The notes under the pieces: model-generated
Databases searched by the model: none
Told to the model about the DNA's origin: nothing
Seen by the model: only the letters and a program-made list of their open reading frames with translations
Program-made: the position numbers and the translations under genes
Shown here: positions 18,934 through 27,939 of the stretch, piece after piece
Layout: each line of letters starts with the position of its first letter
Numbering within the stretch: position 1 is the first letter of the stretch
DNA from: Chloroflexota bacterium
GTDB lineage: Bacteria > Chloroflexota > Dehalococcoidia > Lucifugimonadales > Lucifugimonadaceae
Direction of reading: 5' to 3'
Assembly (NCBI GenBank): GCA_013204555.1
Contig: JABMNO010000047.1
Location: 1 to 64,000, forward strand
Length of the DNA: 64,000 nt

Positions 18934-21900
18934 ATGGACAGCAGGAGCCGCAGACAGCGGCTGCATGAACTTCTGGGCGATACCCAGACCGGGATATCTG
19001 CGATTGATCTCGCCACTCAGCTTGGAGTGACAGAGCGCACCGTCTACCGGGATGTGGACGCGCTTCGTGAACAGGGTGTTCCGGTTGTTGCCGAGAGAGG
19101 TCGGAACGGCGGGATCCGCCTGGCGAGTCAACCCGGTGCTCGTGTGGAGCAATCCGCGGAGTCGCCGCAAATTCAATCCATCTTGAGCCATGGCCCTGAG
19201 TATGTTGGGCGGGAGACAGAACTGGATCGGGTCTCAGATTTACTTGAGAGCGCGATGGGGGCTGGAGGCGGAGTCGCCATGCTCACGGGCGAGCCTGGCA
19301 TTGGCAAGACTCGCACCGCTCAGGAGGTCAGCGAAAGGGCTCGTCAACTCGGATTCAGGGCCGTGTGGGGTAGGTGCCTTGAGAGTGAAGGCGTTCCGGC
19401 CTTCTGGCCGTGGTCTCAGGTAATTCGAGATTTGACAGATGACCTTGGACGCGAACGAGCGCTTGAGTATATGGGTGACGGCGCCGCTGATATTGCTACG
19501 TTCTCCAATGAAATACGCGAGGCATTACCTCAGTTCACGCCGCGAGCGCCTCTTGAGTATCCCGCCCCAGCTCGTTTCAGGATCTATGAATCAATAAATC
19601 GTTTTTTGCGAACCACCGCTCAGGAAGCCCCGTTATTGATCGTTCTGGATGACTTGCAGTGGGCGGATGGCCCATCGCTGGCTGTGCTCGAGTTCATGGC
19701 ATCTGAGTTAGCGGACTCACAAATTCTTGTGATTGGCACTTACAGAGATGATGAGGTGACACGTCGTCACCCACTCTCCAGCACTCTTGGGGAGTTGACC
19801 CGGCTGGTGCAGCCGACGAGGTTGCACCTGAAGGGATTCACCAGGGCTGAAGTGAGTCGCTACCTTGAAGGCACGTCATCATTCGTGCCTCGCCGGAATC
19901 TTGCTTCAACCTTGCACGAGCAGACGAACGGGAACCCCCTCTTCCTGGGCGAGATTATTCGGCTTCTGGACGACAGCCGCGAAGTGGATCAGGCCACCAC
20001 AGGTGTTGAGCACCTGCTGGCGCGTGTTCCTGAGGGCGTTAGGGACGTGATCGGTAGGAGGCTGGATCGACTATCGGAAACCTGTAATGACGTTCTCGCG
20101 TTGGCGGCGGTCATATCTCGACAATTTCAGGTATCGGTGCTGACGCGGGCGAGTCTCGTGCCCGAAAGAGAGCTGTACGACGCGTTGGGTGAGGCGGAGG
20201 CCGCCCGGCTTATTGAGCCGGTTTCCGGACGAGTGGATGAGTACCAGTTCACACATCCGCTCATGCGAGAAACCCTGTACGACGAAATCTCCACCTTGTC
20301 CCGGTCCAACATGCACCGGGACATAGCGGAGGCTATTGAGGAGATTGAGGCGACGAGAATCGAGTTGTATATGCCTCAACTCGCTCACCACTATTTCGAG
20401 GCGTCACGCAGCGGCCGGGCGTCAAAAGCGGTGGAGTATTGCCGAAGGGCGGCGCGACAGGCGATGCAGCAGCTGGCGCCTGATGAGTCAGCAAGTTTCT
20501 GTGGGATGGCCCTCCAGACTCTTCATATGATTGATGATCGGGATGAAGTCACGGAATGTGAACTGCTTCTCGAACTTGGTGATGCTGAGCGTGACTCGGG
20601 AGAGCTGCTTGCAGCGACAGCGACCTTCCGGCGCGCTTCTGAATTGGCGATCAAATTGGGATCACCTTTTCTACAGGCCCGGGCAGCTCTTGGGTTTGAA
20701 GAGACCGGCTGGCGGCCCGGGTGGCCCGGTGATGATTCAGTGGAGCTTCTCGATCACGCGCTGGCCGTTCTTCCAAAAGAGGATAGTGAACTGCGTTCAA
20801 AGTGTCTTGCAAGCAGGTACCGGGCATTGGTTTTCTCTGGCCGCCGAAATGAGGCGATTTCAAGCTGGGAGGAGTCTGTAGCGATCGCCCGGCGGCTTGA
20901 GGATCCACAGACTCTGACATTCGCCCTGCACTCGCTTCTCTACGACCGGTGGTGGACGGATGTCGAGCGCCGAATCGCGGTCGCTAACGAAGTCATTGAA
21001 ATCGCAGTCGGCGTTGGTGACTGGGATCGCGCTGTGCAGGCAGGCTCATATCGGCTGGGCTACTACGTGGATATCGGCGACTATCGAACTTTCAACCGGA
21101 CATTGCAGACACAGTATCAGGAGCATACCCGGCTCGCCCGGCACCCGTTCAACGAGTATGTTCTCGCCGGATGGCAAGCGGTATCAGCGCTGGCCGAGGG
21201 ACGCCTGAGCGATGCCGAGGCTTTATGCCGATCTGCGCTCCCCATGGGTCGCCGGTTAAAGGGACACGACTCAATTGGCGTTTTTGGGGTTCAGATGTTC
21301 AACATACGTCGGACTCAGGGCCGTCTGGGTGAACTCGCTCCGATTGTTCAGCAGTTCGTCGAGCAAAGTAATTCGGGTGCCTGGCGGCCAGGTCTTGCTC
21401 TTATGTACACCGAACTCGGGTTACGAGATGAGGCGAGGGAGCAGTTCGAATTGCTCGCCAAAGACGATTTTGCTGGAGTCCCCGCCGACGTGCTGTGGCT
21501 TGGCACGATGTCTTACCTCGCAGAAATATGCTCATTTCTTGGAGACACGGATAGGGCCAGGATTCTCTATGACTTACTGCTCCCGTTCGGCGAATTGAAC
21601 TCAACAATTGGGATGCCGCCGATGCCGCTTGGTTCGGTGCAGATGTATCTCGGCCTGTTGGCGTATACGTTCGGAGAACTGGATCTCGCGTTGGACCATC
21701 ACAACGCCGCAGTTCTCAAGAGTCGAGACATGGGCAGCCCGCCTCTAGTTGCGAGGGCTGAGTTAGAACATGGAATCCTGCTGTTGCTATCAAGCGATTC
21801 AGGTGATCGAGAACGAGGGCGACTGTTGCTGGAGAGCGCCAGAGGGATCGCTGAACAAATTGGAATGGCTGGCCTGTTGGCGCGGATCACGTCGATCGCC

Positions 21901-22143
21901 GAACTGGCGGTGTCAAAGCCGCAGCCGTACCCTGCAGGTCTGACGCAGCGAGAGGTGGAGGTGCTCCGGTTGATCGCAGATGGAGTATCGAACCGATTGA
22001 TCTCAGAGCAACTATTCATTACTCAGAACACCGTAGCCAACCACGTGAAAAGCATCCTTGATAAGACAGAGTCAGTAAACCGGACAGAAGCGGCTGCGTT
22101 CGCGATCAGGACGGGTCTTCTCACCGATACATATCCCATCTAG
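18934..22143 (+). CDS. Giant regulator: N-terminal HTH_11, STAND ATPase, TPR-like region, C-terminal LuxR HTH
   Basis: 1069 residues. Residues 5-65 are an HTH_11/DeoR-like winged helix (TQLGVTERTVYRDVDALREQ, then RGRNGGIRL), as found at the start of WYL regulators. An ATPase domain follows, with GEPGIGKT at 119-126 and LLIVLDDLQWAD near 235. A helical repeat region runs to about 980. A LuxR HTH (GLTQREVEVLRLIADGVSNR, then NTVANHVKSILDKT) ends the protein. Two different DNA-binding domains at opposite ends are unusual: the similar protein at 14960 has only the C-terminal one. A perfect palindrome lies just upstream. The effector and targets are unknown. Confidence 0.92.
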   Translation: MDSRSRRQRLHELLGDTQTGISAIDLATQLGVTERTVYRDVDALREQGVPVVAERGRNGGIRLASQPGARVEQSAESPQIQSILSHGPEYVGRETELDRVSDLLESAMGAGGGVAMLTGEPGIGKTRTAQEVSERARQLGFRAVWGRCLESEGVPAFWPWSQVIRDLTDDLGRERALEYMGDGAADIATFSNEIREALPQFTPRAPLEYPAPARFRIYESINRFLRTTAQEAPLLIVLDDLQWADGPSLAVLEFMASELADSQILVIGTYRDDEVTRRHPLSSTLGELTRLVQPTRLHLKGFTRAEVSRYLEGTSSFVPRRNLASTLHEQTNGNPLFLGEIIRLLDDSREVDQATTGVEHLLARVPEGVRDVIGRRLDRLSETCNDVLALAAVISRQFQVSVLTRASLVPERELYDALGEAEAARLIEPVSGRVDEYQFTHPLMRETLYDEISTLSRSNMHRDIAEAIEEIEATRIELYMPQLAHHYFEASRSGRASKAVEYCRRAARQAMQQLAPDESASFCGMALQTLHMIDDRDEVTECELLLELGDAERDSGELLAATATFRRASELAIKLGSPFLQARAALGFEETGWRPGWPGDDSVELLDHALAVLPKEDSELRSKCLASRYRALVFSGRRNEAISSWEESVAIARRLEDPQTLTFALHSLLYDRWWTDVERRIAVANEVIEIAVGVGDWDRAVQAGSYRLGYYVDIGDYRTFNRTLQTQYQEHTRLARHPFNEYVLAGWQAVSALAEGRLSDAEALCRSALPMGRRLKGHDSIGVFGVQMFNIRRTQGRLGELAPIVQQFVEQSNSGAWRPGLALMYTELGLRDEAREQFELLAKDDFAGVPADVLWLGTMSYLAEICSFLGDTDRARILYDLLLPFGELNSTIGMPPMPLGSVQMYLGLLAYTFGELDLALDHHNAAVLKSRDMGSPPLVARAELEHGILLLLSSDSGDRERGRLLLESARGIAEQIGMAGLLARITSIAELAVSKPQPYPAGLTQREVEVLRLIADGVSNRLISEQLFITQNTVANHVKSILDKTESVNRTEAAAFAIRTGLLTDTYPI

Positions 22144-22219
22144 TCGCGGTTGGGGCCGCGGCGGGCTGTTCCACGGAATGACCATATTTCAGTGCTTGCG
22201 AATTTAGCCGTATCTGGTC

Positions 22220-23413
22220 ATGACAGACGTGGCGATAGCTGCAGCACCCAACAGCGTTCTGACGGAGGACATGCTGGGTCGATTCCTGACTCGTTCGAGT
22301 GAATACGATCGGGAGAACAAGTTCTTTTTTGAGGACCTGGAAGAGTTCAAGGAAGCTGGCTATCTGAAGCTGGCCGTACCCAAGGAACTGGGCGGTGGTG
22401 GTCTGAATCTGGCGGAGATGAGTAAAGAGACCGGCCGACTTGGCAAATACGCACCGGCGACGGCATTAGCGCTGAACATGCACGTCTACTGGACTGGTAT
22501 CGCTGCGGACCTGTGGCGCTCCGGGGATAAGTCTTTGGAATGGCTGCTTCACAAGGCGATCGACGGCGAGATTTTTGCCGCCGGGCACGCTGAGAGTGGC
22601 AACGATATGCCGCTCCTGCTCTCGACAACAAACGCAGAGCCGGTTGAGGGTGGTTACAAGTTCACTGGTAAGAAATCATTTGGCAGTCTTTCACCCGTGT
22701 GGACCTGGATGGGACTTCACGGTATGGACACCAGTGATCCAGAGAATCCCAAGATCGTTCATGCGTTCCTTCCCCGCGACTCCAAGGGTTTGAAGGTGGT
22801 CGAGAACTGGGATGTTCTTGGCATGCGGGCGACACAGAGTCACGGAACTGAACTGGACGGTGTGTTTGTGCCGACCGAAACTATCGCCCGAGTTGTGCCT
22901 ATTGGGGCAACCGGGATTGATCATTTCGTAATCGCCACGTTCGCGTGGGCTCTGTTCGGCTTCGCCAACATTTACTATGGCATGGCAGAGCGCGCCATCG
23001 AGATGACGGTTGAATCACTCCAGAAGCGGAAGTCCCTCGCCCTGACGCGTTCATACGCCTACCACCCGGATTATCAGCACGAGTTGGCTGAGATGGTCAT
23101 TGAGTTTGAAGGTATTGGACCGCACATTGAGAAGATCGCTGAGGACTGGTCAAACGGCGTTGATTACGGCGCCGAATGGGGTCTCAAGATCGTGGCGGCC
23201 AAGTATCGAGCCGTGGAAGGCGCATGGAAGATCATCGACACGGCTCTTGAGCTAGCCGGCGGTTTTGGAATTTTCAAGGCATCGGGTCTTGAACAGCTCT
23301 GGCGTGATGGCAGGCTTGGCCGTATTCACCCGGCCAGCGGCGCGGTCACCCGTGAGTTCGTCGCCAAGACAGCTCTGGGGATCAACCCTGACGAACAACC
23401 TCGCTGGGGCTAG
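22220..23413 (+). CDS. Acyl-CoA dehydrogenase-family flavoprotein
   Basis: 397 residues with the acyl-CoA dehydrogenase layout: helical N-terminal part (LKLAVPKELGGGGLNLAEM), beta middle (ESGNDMPLLLSTTNAE, YKFTGKKSFGS, WDVLGMRATQSHGTELDGVFVP) and helical C-terminal part ending LAGGFGIFKASGLEQLWRDG. The FTGKK and MRATQS motifs are diagnostic. The family includes true acyl-CoA dehydrogenases and flavin-dependent monooxygenases (DszC/HpaB-like); the catalytic Glu position was not assigned, so either role is possible. It stands alone, 77 bases after the giant regulator. Confidence 0.88.
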   Translation: MTDVAIAAAPNSVLTEDMLGRFLTRSSEYDRENKFFFEDLEEFKEAGYLKLAVPKELGGGGLNLAEMSKETGRLGKYAPATALALNMHVYWTGIAADLWRSGDKSLEWLLHKAIDGEIFAAGHAESGNDMPLLLSTTNAEPVEGGYKFTGKKSFGSLSPVWTWMGLHGMDTSDPENPKIVHAFLPRDSKGLKVVENWDVLGMRATQSHGTELDGVFVPTETIARVVPIGATGIDHFVIATFAWALFGFANIYYGMAERAIEMTVESLQKRKSLALTRSYAYHPDYQHELAEMVIEFEGIGPHIEKIAEDWSNGVDYGAEWGLKIVAAKYRAVEGAWKIIDTALELAGGFGIFKASGLEQLWRDGRLGRIHPASGAVTREFVAKTALGINPDEQPRWG

Positions 23414-23506
23414 CCACGCATTCATGAGACAACGCCTGGCCTCGGGGATTACCTCGGGGCCAGAGCGACCGGCAGAATCTGAGTTGCCACGATGAGGCGA
23501 CCACCA

Positions 23507-23788
23507 CTAGCCGGTGAGTCGTTCCATTCCAACCGGAAACTGGTCAGGCCGGAGATCAGACACCGCTACGATCACGTCAGCTGGCAGACCAGCGAGGCGG
23601 GCTGCTTCGATGATTGCTTCCGGGTTGGCCGCTTCGTACAGGCAGTAGGTCTTCTTGCGATCTGCGCTCAGGAACGAGAACAGCCAGTCGACATCTGCGG
23701 AATCGTTGGCTTCAAGGACATGACCAATAACTTCATTATTTGTAATGAGTTCATCAGCGAAATTACGTTCGATTAGATAGAGAGGCAT
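23507..23788 (-). CDS. DUF4242 family small protein (copy 1)
   Basis: 93 residues: MPLYLIERNFAD, then SFLSADRKKTYCLYEAANPEAI and AARLAGLPADVIVAVSDLRP. This is the DUF4242 pattern, a ferredoxin-like fold; one characterised streptomycete member binds nickel. The start has GGGAG eight bases upstream. A close paralogue is encoded divergently at 24059-24310, 270 bases away. The conserved Cys in KKTYCLY is a plausible metal ligand. Function unknown. Confidence 0.85.
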   Translation of the reverse strand: MPLYLIERNFADELITNNEVIGHVLEANDSADVDWLFSFLSADRKKTYCLYEAANPEAIIEAARLAGLPADVIVAVSDLRPDQFPVGMERLTG

Positions 23789-24058
23789 CTCACGTCTCCC
23801 AATGTAGAGATCTACCCTGCCAGTGGCAGTTCGATTCTACCGGCTATTCGGAATCGCTGAATTGGAACCGTCGTTTCGACCTGGGAATGGACGTGCTAAT
23901 CAAAGCCGTCAGTGAGTTGGCCAGGGCGTCAGATTGGCTATCCCTGCAATCGACGCGACTCCTCTATTAATAGCCACTTTTGGGGATGGTCTCGCCACTG
24001 AATTATCAGCAAACTGACTCCTGACACCACTATCAGGACGCCAGAAAAGGAATGGGCC

Positions 24059-24310
24059 ATGCCTTTGTTCTTAATAGAGCGTAATTTTGCCGAGCAACTG
24101 GAAGTCACCCCGGAGATAGCCGGGGCAGTAATCCAGGCTAATGAGGGAGTAGGCGCAGAGTGGAGCCACTCTTATCTCACCAGCGATAAGAAGAAGACGT
24201 ACTGTCTCTACAACGCCGCAGACGATGAGACCGTAAGAGAGGCGGCGCGGTGTGCCGGGCTACCCGCCGACGTCGTCGTCGAGGTATCAGAACTGCGCCC
24301 ACCAGCCTGA
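24059..24310 (+). CDS. DUF4242 family small protein (copy 2)
   Basis: 83 residues, clearly paralogous to the product of 23507-23788: MPLFLIERNFAE, SYLTSDKKKTYCLYNAADDE and AARCAGLPADVVVEVSELRP align without gaps over most of the length. AAGGAATGGGCC precedes the ATG. It is transcribed away from its paralogue and ends with a strong terminator at 24355. It has an extra Cys in ARCAG. Presumed small metal- or ligand-binding protein. Confidence 0.85.
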   Translation: MPLFLIERNFAEQLEVTPEIAGAVIQANEGVGAEWSHSYLTSDKKKTYCLYNAADDETVREAARCAGLPADVVVEVSELRPPA

Positions 24311-24354
24311 ACAGCTTCCGGTCTGGATAGGCAGTTATCTCACATCGGTGAGCC

Positions 24355-24386
24355 AGAAGACGGGTCCGACGGACCCGTCTTCTTTG
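24355..24386 (+). terminator. Rho-independent terminator after DUF4242 copy 2
   Basis: A perfect 13-base stem AGAAGACGGGTCC / GGACCCGTCTTCT around a GAC loop. The stem's own 3' arm ends in TCTTCT and is followed by TTG. Confidence 0.88.
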
Positions 24387-24696
24387 ATGATATTCCGCTC
24401 GATTCTCGAGTCAGCACAACTTCTTTTCACCTGATCCTCGTATAGATGTCATTCGGCTTTTTTCGATGTCTATCCGGAGGCATCGTTTGAGGACGGATGA
24501 CGCCTCATTCGCGCACTGGCGCTCACGTTCCCGATGTCGTTCTGGGTTTAGTGACCAGAATGACATCCGCATGGTCCGCGTCGGATATGCGCTCAACGCT
24601 ATCCTGGGCATGTCGAAGGGCCAGCAAACAGTTTGCGGCCTCCACGAGGTAAACTCGCGGCCCTGATCGCAGCAGCTACTTACTGGGCGGTGAATA
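24387..24696. repeat. Intergenic stretch with a REP-like inverted repeat
   Basis: About 310 bases without a convincing gene. ATGTCGTTCTGG (from 24534) and CCAGAATGACAT (ending 24566) form a 12-base inverted pair with one mismatch and a 9-base loop. The ATGTCATTCTGG type of arm resembles common dispersed palindromic repeats. Nothing else is seen. Confidence 0.45.
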
Positions 24697-24993
24697 ATGA
24701 TTCTTGTTCGGCGAACCTACGTCCCTCGGGCGGGCACGGGTGGCACCCTCATGCGCCACGTTCGCTCGGCGGGTGATGCAATGGAAGCGGCAGGGTTCCC
24801 AAAGCCTCGCATTTTTCGCACTTACTCGGGCTACCACGGCACCCTGATCATCGATCAGGAATGGGATTCCATTGAGACGTACGAGGCATCTCGCGACGCC
24901 GTCAGGAATACCGAGGCGATAACGTCGATTTTTGGCGAGATCTATCCGCTGCTTGAGACCACACATCACACGGAAATCCTGATCGGGGCGTAA
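24697..24993 (+). CDS. Small dimeric alpha/beta-barrel (NIPSNAP/antibiotic-monooxygenase-like) protein
   Basis: 98 residues with the layout of a ferredoxin-like dimeric barrel protein: beta strand MILVRRTYVPRAG, helix LMRHVRSAGDAMEAAG, then RIFRTYSGYHGTLIIDQEWDSIETYEASRDA and a closing HHTEILIG strand. It ends 12 bases before the PTER-like hydrolase gene, so the two are probably cotranscribed, and it may act on or bind the same compound. No catalytic residue is recognisable and the exact family is uncertain. Confidence 0.7.
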   Translation: MILVRRTYVPRAGTGGTLMRHVRSAGDAMEAAGFPKPRIFRTYSGYHGTLIIDQEWDSIETYEASRDAVRNTEAITSIFGEIYPLLETTHHTEILIGA

Positions 24994-25005
24994 CCGAAAC
25001 CACCC

Positions 25006-26061
25006 ATGTCTACTCCTGACGCAACGGGCAAAGCGCTCACGGTTCTTGGCCCGGTTGACCCCAACGATCTGGGAATCACGATCACACACGAGCACCTGGT
25101 CATAGATCTCAGCGTGGTCTTCGTCGACCCCGGAGATGCAGCCGGCCGGAAGCTTGCCGAAGAGCCGGTGAGTCTCGATAACCTCGGCTGGGTTCGTGTC
25201 AACTGGTCGTCCAACAGGGACAATCTCGTCCAGACGGACATCGAAGTGGCGAAACGCGAATCCATCCGCTTCAAGAATGCAGGCGGCGGCACGCTTGTGG
25301 ACGTCACACCCATTGGCATCGACCGCAACCCGGCAGCGCTGGAGGAGATAAGTCGAGCGACTGGAGTACACGTCGTAATGGGCGCCGGATACTACGTCTG
25401 GCCCGCCCATCCAGAAGACTTCACTTCTCGGTCCGTAGACAACATCGCAGAAGAAATAATTCGCGATGTTCAGGTTGGTGTTGGCGACACTGGAATCCGC
25501 AGTGGAATCATCGGCGAGATTGGGTGCACATGGCCGTGGACCGATAACGAGAAAAAGTCTGTGGCCGCGGCAGTCGCAGCCCAGCGCGAGACCGGCGCTC
25601 CCCTGCTCATACATCCCGGCCGAGTGCAGAAAGCCCCCATCGAAATCGTGAACTTCATCGATCGTGAAGGTGGCGATCTCAGTCGGACGGTGATGTCTCA
25701 CGTAGATATCCGAATCTACGATCGCGAAATACTGCGAGAGCTGGCAGCAACAGGCATCTATATCGAGTACGACACCTTCGGGCTGGAGTCGCCATTTCCT
25801 CCACACGCCCCCGACACGTTAATGCCGTCCGACTACCAGCGGATTGAGCAGTTAGCGGGGTTGATCGATGACGGATATCTTGAGCGGATTGTGTTGGCGC
25901 ACGATAACTGCACAAAACATCGGCTCCGCGAATTCGGCGGCCACGGATTTGACCATATTCCAACGACCGTAACCGGCTGGATGAGACGCCAGGGCATCAC
26001 CCAAACCCAGATCAACACGATGTTGATCGAGAATCCGCGGCGAATGCTTACGTTTGTGTGA
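25006..26061 (+). CDS. Phosphotriesterase-related (PTER-like) amidohydrolase-superfamily hydrolase
   Basis: 351 residues, TIM-barrel metal hydrolase. The HxH motif is in THEHLVIDL. The bridging ligand position reads GIIGEIGCTWPWT, i.e. Glu as in the animal PTER subfamily rather than the carboxylated Lys of true phosphotriesterase. Further ligands lie in LLIHPGR, VMSHVD and LAHDN. PTER-group enzymes hydrolyse amide or ester bonds; mammalian PTER acts on N-acetyltaurine. The substrate here is unknown and a lactonase role is possible. It is probably cotranscribed with the preceding barrel protein. A 376-residue antisense frame across it is a codon-usage shadow. Confidence 0.88.
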   Translation: MSTPDATGKALTVLGPVDPNDLGITITHEHLVIDLSVVFVDPGDAAGRKLAEEPVSLDNLGWVRVNWSSNRDNLVQTDIEVAKRESIRFKNAGGGTLVDVTPIGIDRNPAALEEISRATGVHVVMGAGYYVWPAHPEDFTSRSVDNIAEEIIRDVQVGVGDTGIRSGIIGEIGCTWPWTDNEKKSVAAAVAAQRETGAPLLIHPGRVQKAPIEIVNFIDREGGDLSRTVMSHVDIRIYDREILRELAATGIYIEYDTFGLESPFPPHAPDTLMPSDYQRIEQLAGLIDDGYLERIVLAHDNCTKHRLREFGGHGFDHIPTTVTGWMRRQGITQTQINTMLIENPRRMLTFV

Positions 26062-26066
26062 CCCTC

Positions 26067-26098
26067 CGGTAGGGTCACGTTGTAACGTGCCCCTACCG
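26067..26098. terminator. Nested hairpin between convergent genes
   Basis: CGGTAGGG with CCCTACCG encloses a second perfect stem CACGTT-GT-AACGTG. It lies between the 3' ends of the PTER-like gene (plus) and the aldolase gene (minus). No T-tract follows on either strand, so bidirectional termination is inferred from position and stability. Confidence 0.6.
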
Positions 26099-26117
26099 TG
26101 CGGCGATGCGACTGCAT

Positions 26118-26909
26118 CTACCGATACGCCGCCAATGCCCTTTCCGCGCCTTCCCTGAGCAACTGATATTCGGTCTGGCGTGTCGGGCCGAAAATCTGGA
26201 TGCCTCGTTCTCTGTGGCGGCGATACTCAGCGCTGTCTGAAGGAAATTCTGCTGGCTCAACCGCTATCCCGCGAACAAGCGCCATCTCAATCACGCTCTC
26301 CATCGCGGCCAGAACCTTAGGATGCTGCCATCCACCGTGATGGCCCATGCTCGCAGCGAGATCGCCGGGACCGAAAACAATGCCATCCACCCACTCATTA
26401 GCCATCATCTGCTCAGCGTTCTCGACACCCAACCCGGACTCAATCTTCAGCGTCAGCATCGTCGCCTCGTTGGCCTCCCGGCAGTACTGCTCAGCGTCCG
26501 CATTCTGGTAATCCACGTTCGCCCCCATGAATAGCGCCCGCTCGCCGAAGGGCGGGTACTTCATCCAGCGCACCATATCGTCGACCTGTTCGGTCGTCTC
26601 TGCGTGGCACAGGTTTATTCCAAGCGCGCCAGCGTCCAGGAGCCTCGAAACCAATATCCGGTCGGTGGTCGGAACCGTGATAATCGGGCTCAGGCCGTTG
26701 TCGCGGGCGCTGATGATGAAGTTCGTCAGCGCGTACTCATCATGCAGAATATGCTCGGTTTCGATCATGAGCATGTCGTAGCCGGTCTGCTTCACGATCT
26801 TGATGATCGATGGCCTGAGCGACTCAAAGACGTTGAAGACCAGAACAGGTTCTCCCACTTTTAGTTGGCTCTTGGCCGGATTGTTGATGATCGTTGCTGA
26901 GTCACTCAT
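26118..26909 (-). CDS. HpcH/HpaI-type class II aldolase/citrate lyase family protein
   Basis: 263 residues. Seen are YDMLMIETEHILHDE (usually D/E-x-E-H), LDAGALGINLCHAET, the metal-site segment TLKIESGLGVENAEQM and VDGIVFGPGDLAASMGHHG, which define the HpcH/HpaI barrel. Members cleave or form 2-keto-3-deoxy acids with Mg or Mn. GGAG lies eight bases before the ATG. With the enolase-superfamily dehydratases at 32-37 kb it could complete a sugar-acid route (dehydration, then retro-aldol), but it is 5 kb away and the link is inference. Confidence 0.88.
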   Translation of the reverse strand: MSDSATIINNPAKSQLKVGEPVLVFNVFESLRPSIIKIVKQTGYDMLMIETEHILHDEYALTNFIISARDNGLSPIITVPTTDRILVSRLLDAGALGINLCHAETTEQVDDMVRWMKYPPFGERALFMGANVDYQNADAEQYCREANEATMLTLKIESGLGVENAEQMMANEWVDGIVFGPGDLAASMGHHGGWQHPKVLAAMESVIEMALVRGIAVEPAEFPSDSAEYRRHRERGIQIFGPTRQTEYQLLREGAERALAAYR

Positions 26910-27042
26910 TTACCAACTCCGTTGTTGGGCACTTACGGCCACACAGCCGTTTATCTCTCACGCGTGGCGGCAGCGTATCATCGGTCGCCATGCTGCCTGA
27001 TCCCCGGTTGATCGTCCATGTTCACTATCCAGGAGTTTTTGA

Positions 27043-27924
27043 GTGTCCGAGTCCAACCACCCCGTGTCCAATGATCCCGAGATCCCGCCGACCACCGACA
27101 CAGCAACGGCTTACGCCGCCAATCAGGCGTGGTGGAACGAGATCACGGAGCCGCACCGCACGTCTGATATGTACGACCTTGCGGGCTTCAAAGCGGGCAG
27201 GAACCGCTTCATGCACCGGTACATTCTTGATGAGGTGGGCGACGTCGATGGCAAATCACTGCTCCATCTCCAGTGTCACTTCGGCCAGGACACCATCTCA
27301 TGGGCAAGACTGGGTGCGACGGTAACCGGAGTCGACTTCGCAGGCGAAGCAGTTGACCTTGCCCGAGCGCTTGCGGTTGAAGAAGGCATCGACGCCACGT
27401 TCGTCCATTCAAATATCTACGACATTGGAGATCGCTTCGATGAGCAGTTTGATGTCGTGTTCACTTCATACGGAATACTGGGGTGGCTACACGACCTACC
27501 GGAATGGGGCCGGCTAGCTGCACGCGCCTTGAAACCGGGCGGAATCTTTTATATCGCAGAATTCCATCCTGGCGGAGAGATGATCCAGTACGACCGGCCG
27601 ATCATGTCGAAGGAAGACCTCTTTTTTGGCGAGCCGTATTTCGATCCAGGTGGCGCGCTTTTCCTCAGTGGCGAGGAAGGCACCGACTACGCCTCAGACC
27701 ACTCCACGGGCCAAGACACATGGGAGTGGTTCCACTCCATGGAAGACATCATCATGGCGCTCATCGACGCCGGTCTTGTCGTTGAGCTATTCCGAGAACG
27801 TGACTGGTGCGCCTACCGCAGCCACGAAGGCATGATCGTAGATGATCAGGGCCGCTGGCACCTGCCGCCCGACTGCCCCAAAGTGCCGTTCATGTTCTCC
27901 ATCAGGGCGCGGAAGCCGGTTTAG
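27043..27924 (+). CDS. SAM-dependent class I methyltransferase
   Basis: 293 residues from a GTG with AGGAG eight bases upstream. Motif I is LLHLQCHFGQDTISWARLGA (a Cys/His-containing variant of the usual ExGCGxG loop). The acidic residue after strand 2 is in VTGVDFAGEAV. Motif IV reads FDVVFTSYGILGWL, followed by RALKPGGIFYIAEFHPGG. Methyl acceptor unknown. It stands alone, divergent from the aldolase gene. Confidence 0.87.
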   Translation: MSESNHPVSNDPEIPPTTDTATAYAANQAWWNEITEPHRTSDMYDLAGFKAGRNRFMHRYILDEVGDVDGKSLLHLQCHFGQDTISWARLGATVTGVDFAGEAVDLARALAVEEGIDATFVHSNIYDIGDRFDEQFDVVFTSYGILGWLHDLPEWGRLAARALKPGGIFYIAEFHPGGEMIQYDRPIMSKEDLFFGEPYFDPGGALFLSGEEGTDYASDHSTGQDTWEWFHSMEDIIMALIDAGLVVELFRERDWCAYRSHEGMIVDDQGRWHLPPDCPKVPFMFSIRARKPV

Positions 27925-27939
27925 TAGCCCAGCGATTCA

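Noticed and set aside
24676-25806. 376-residue minus-strand open frame
   Set aside because: It covers the PTER-like and barrel-protein genes, which have clear family motifs; its own product shows none.
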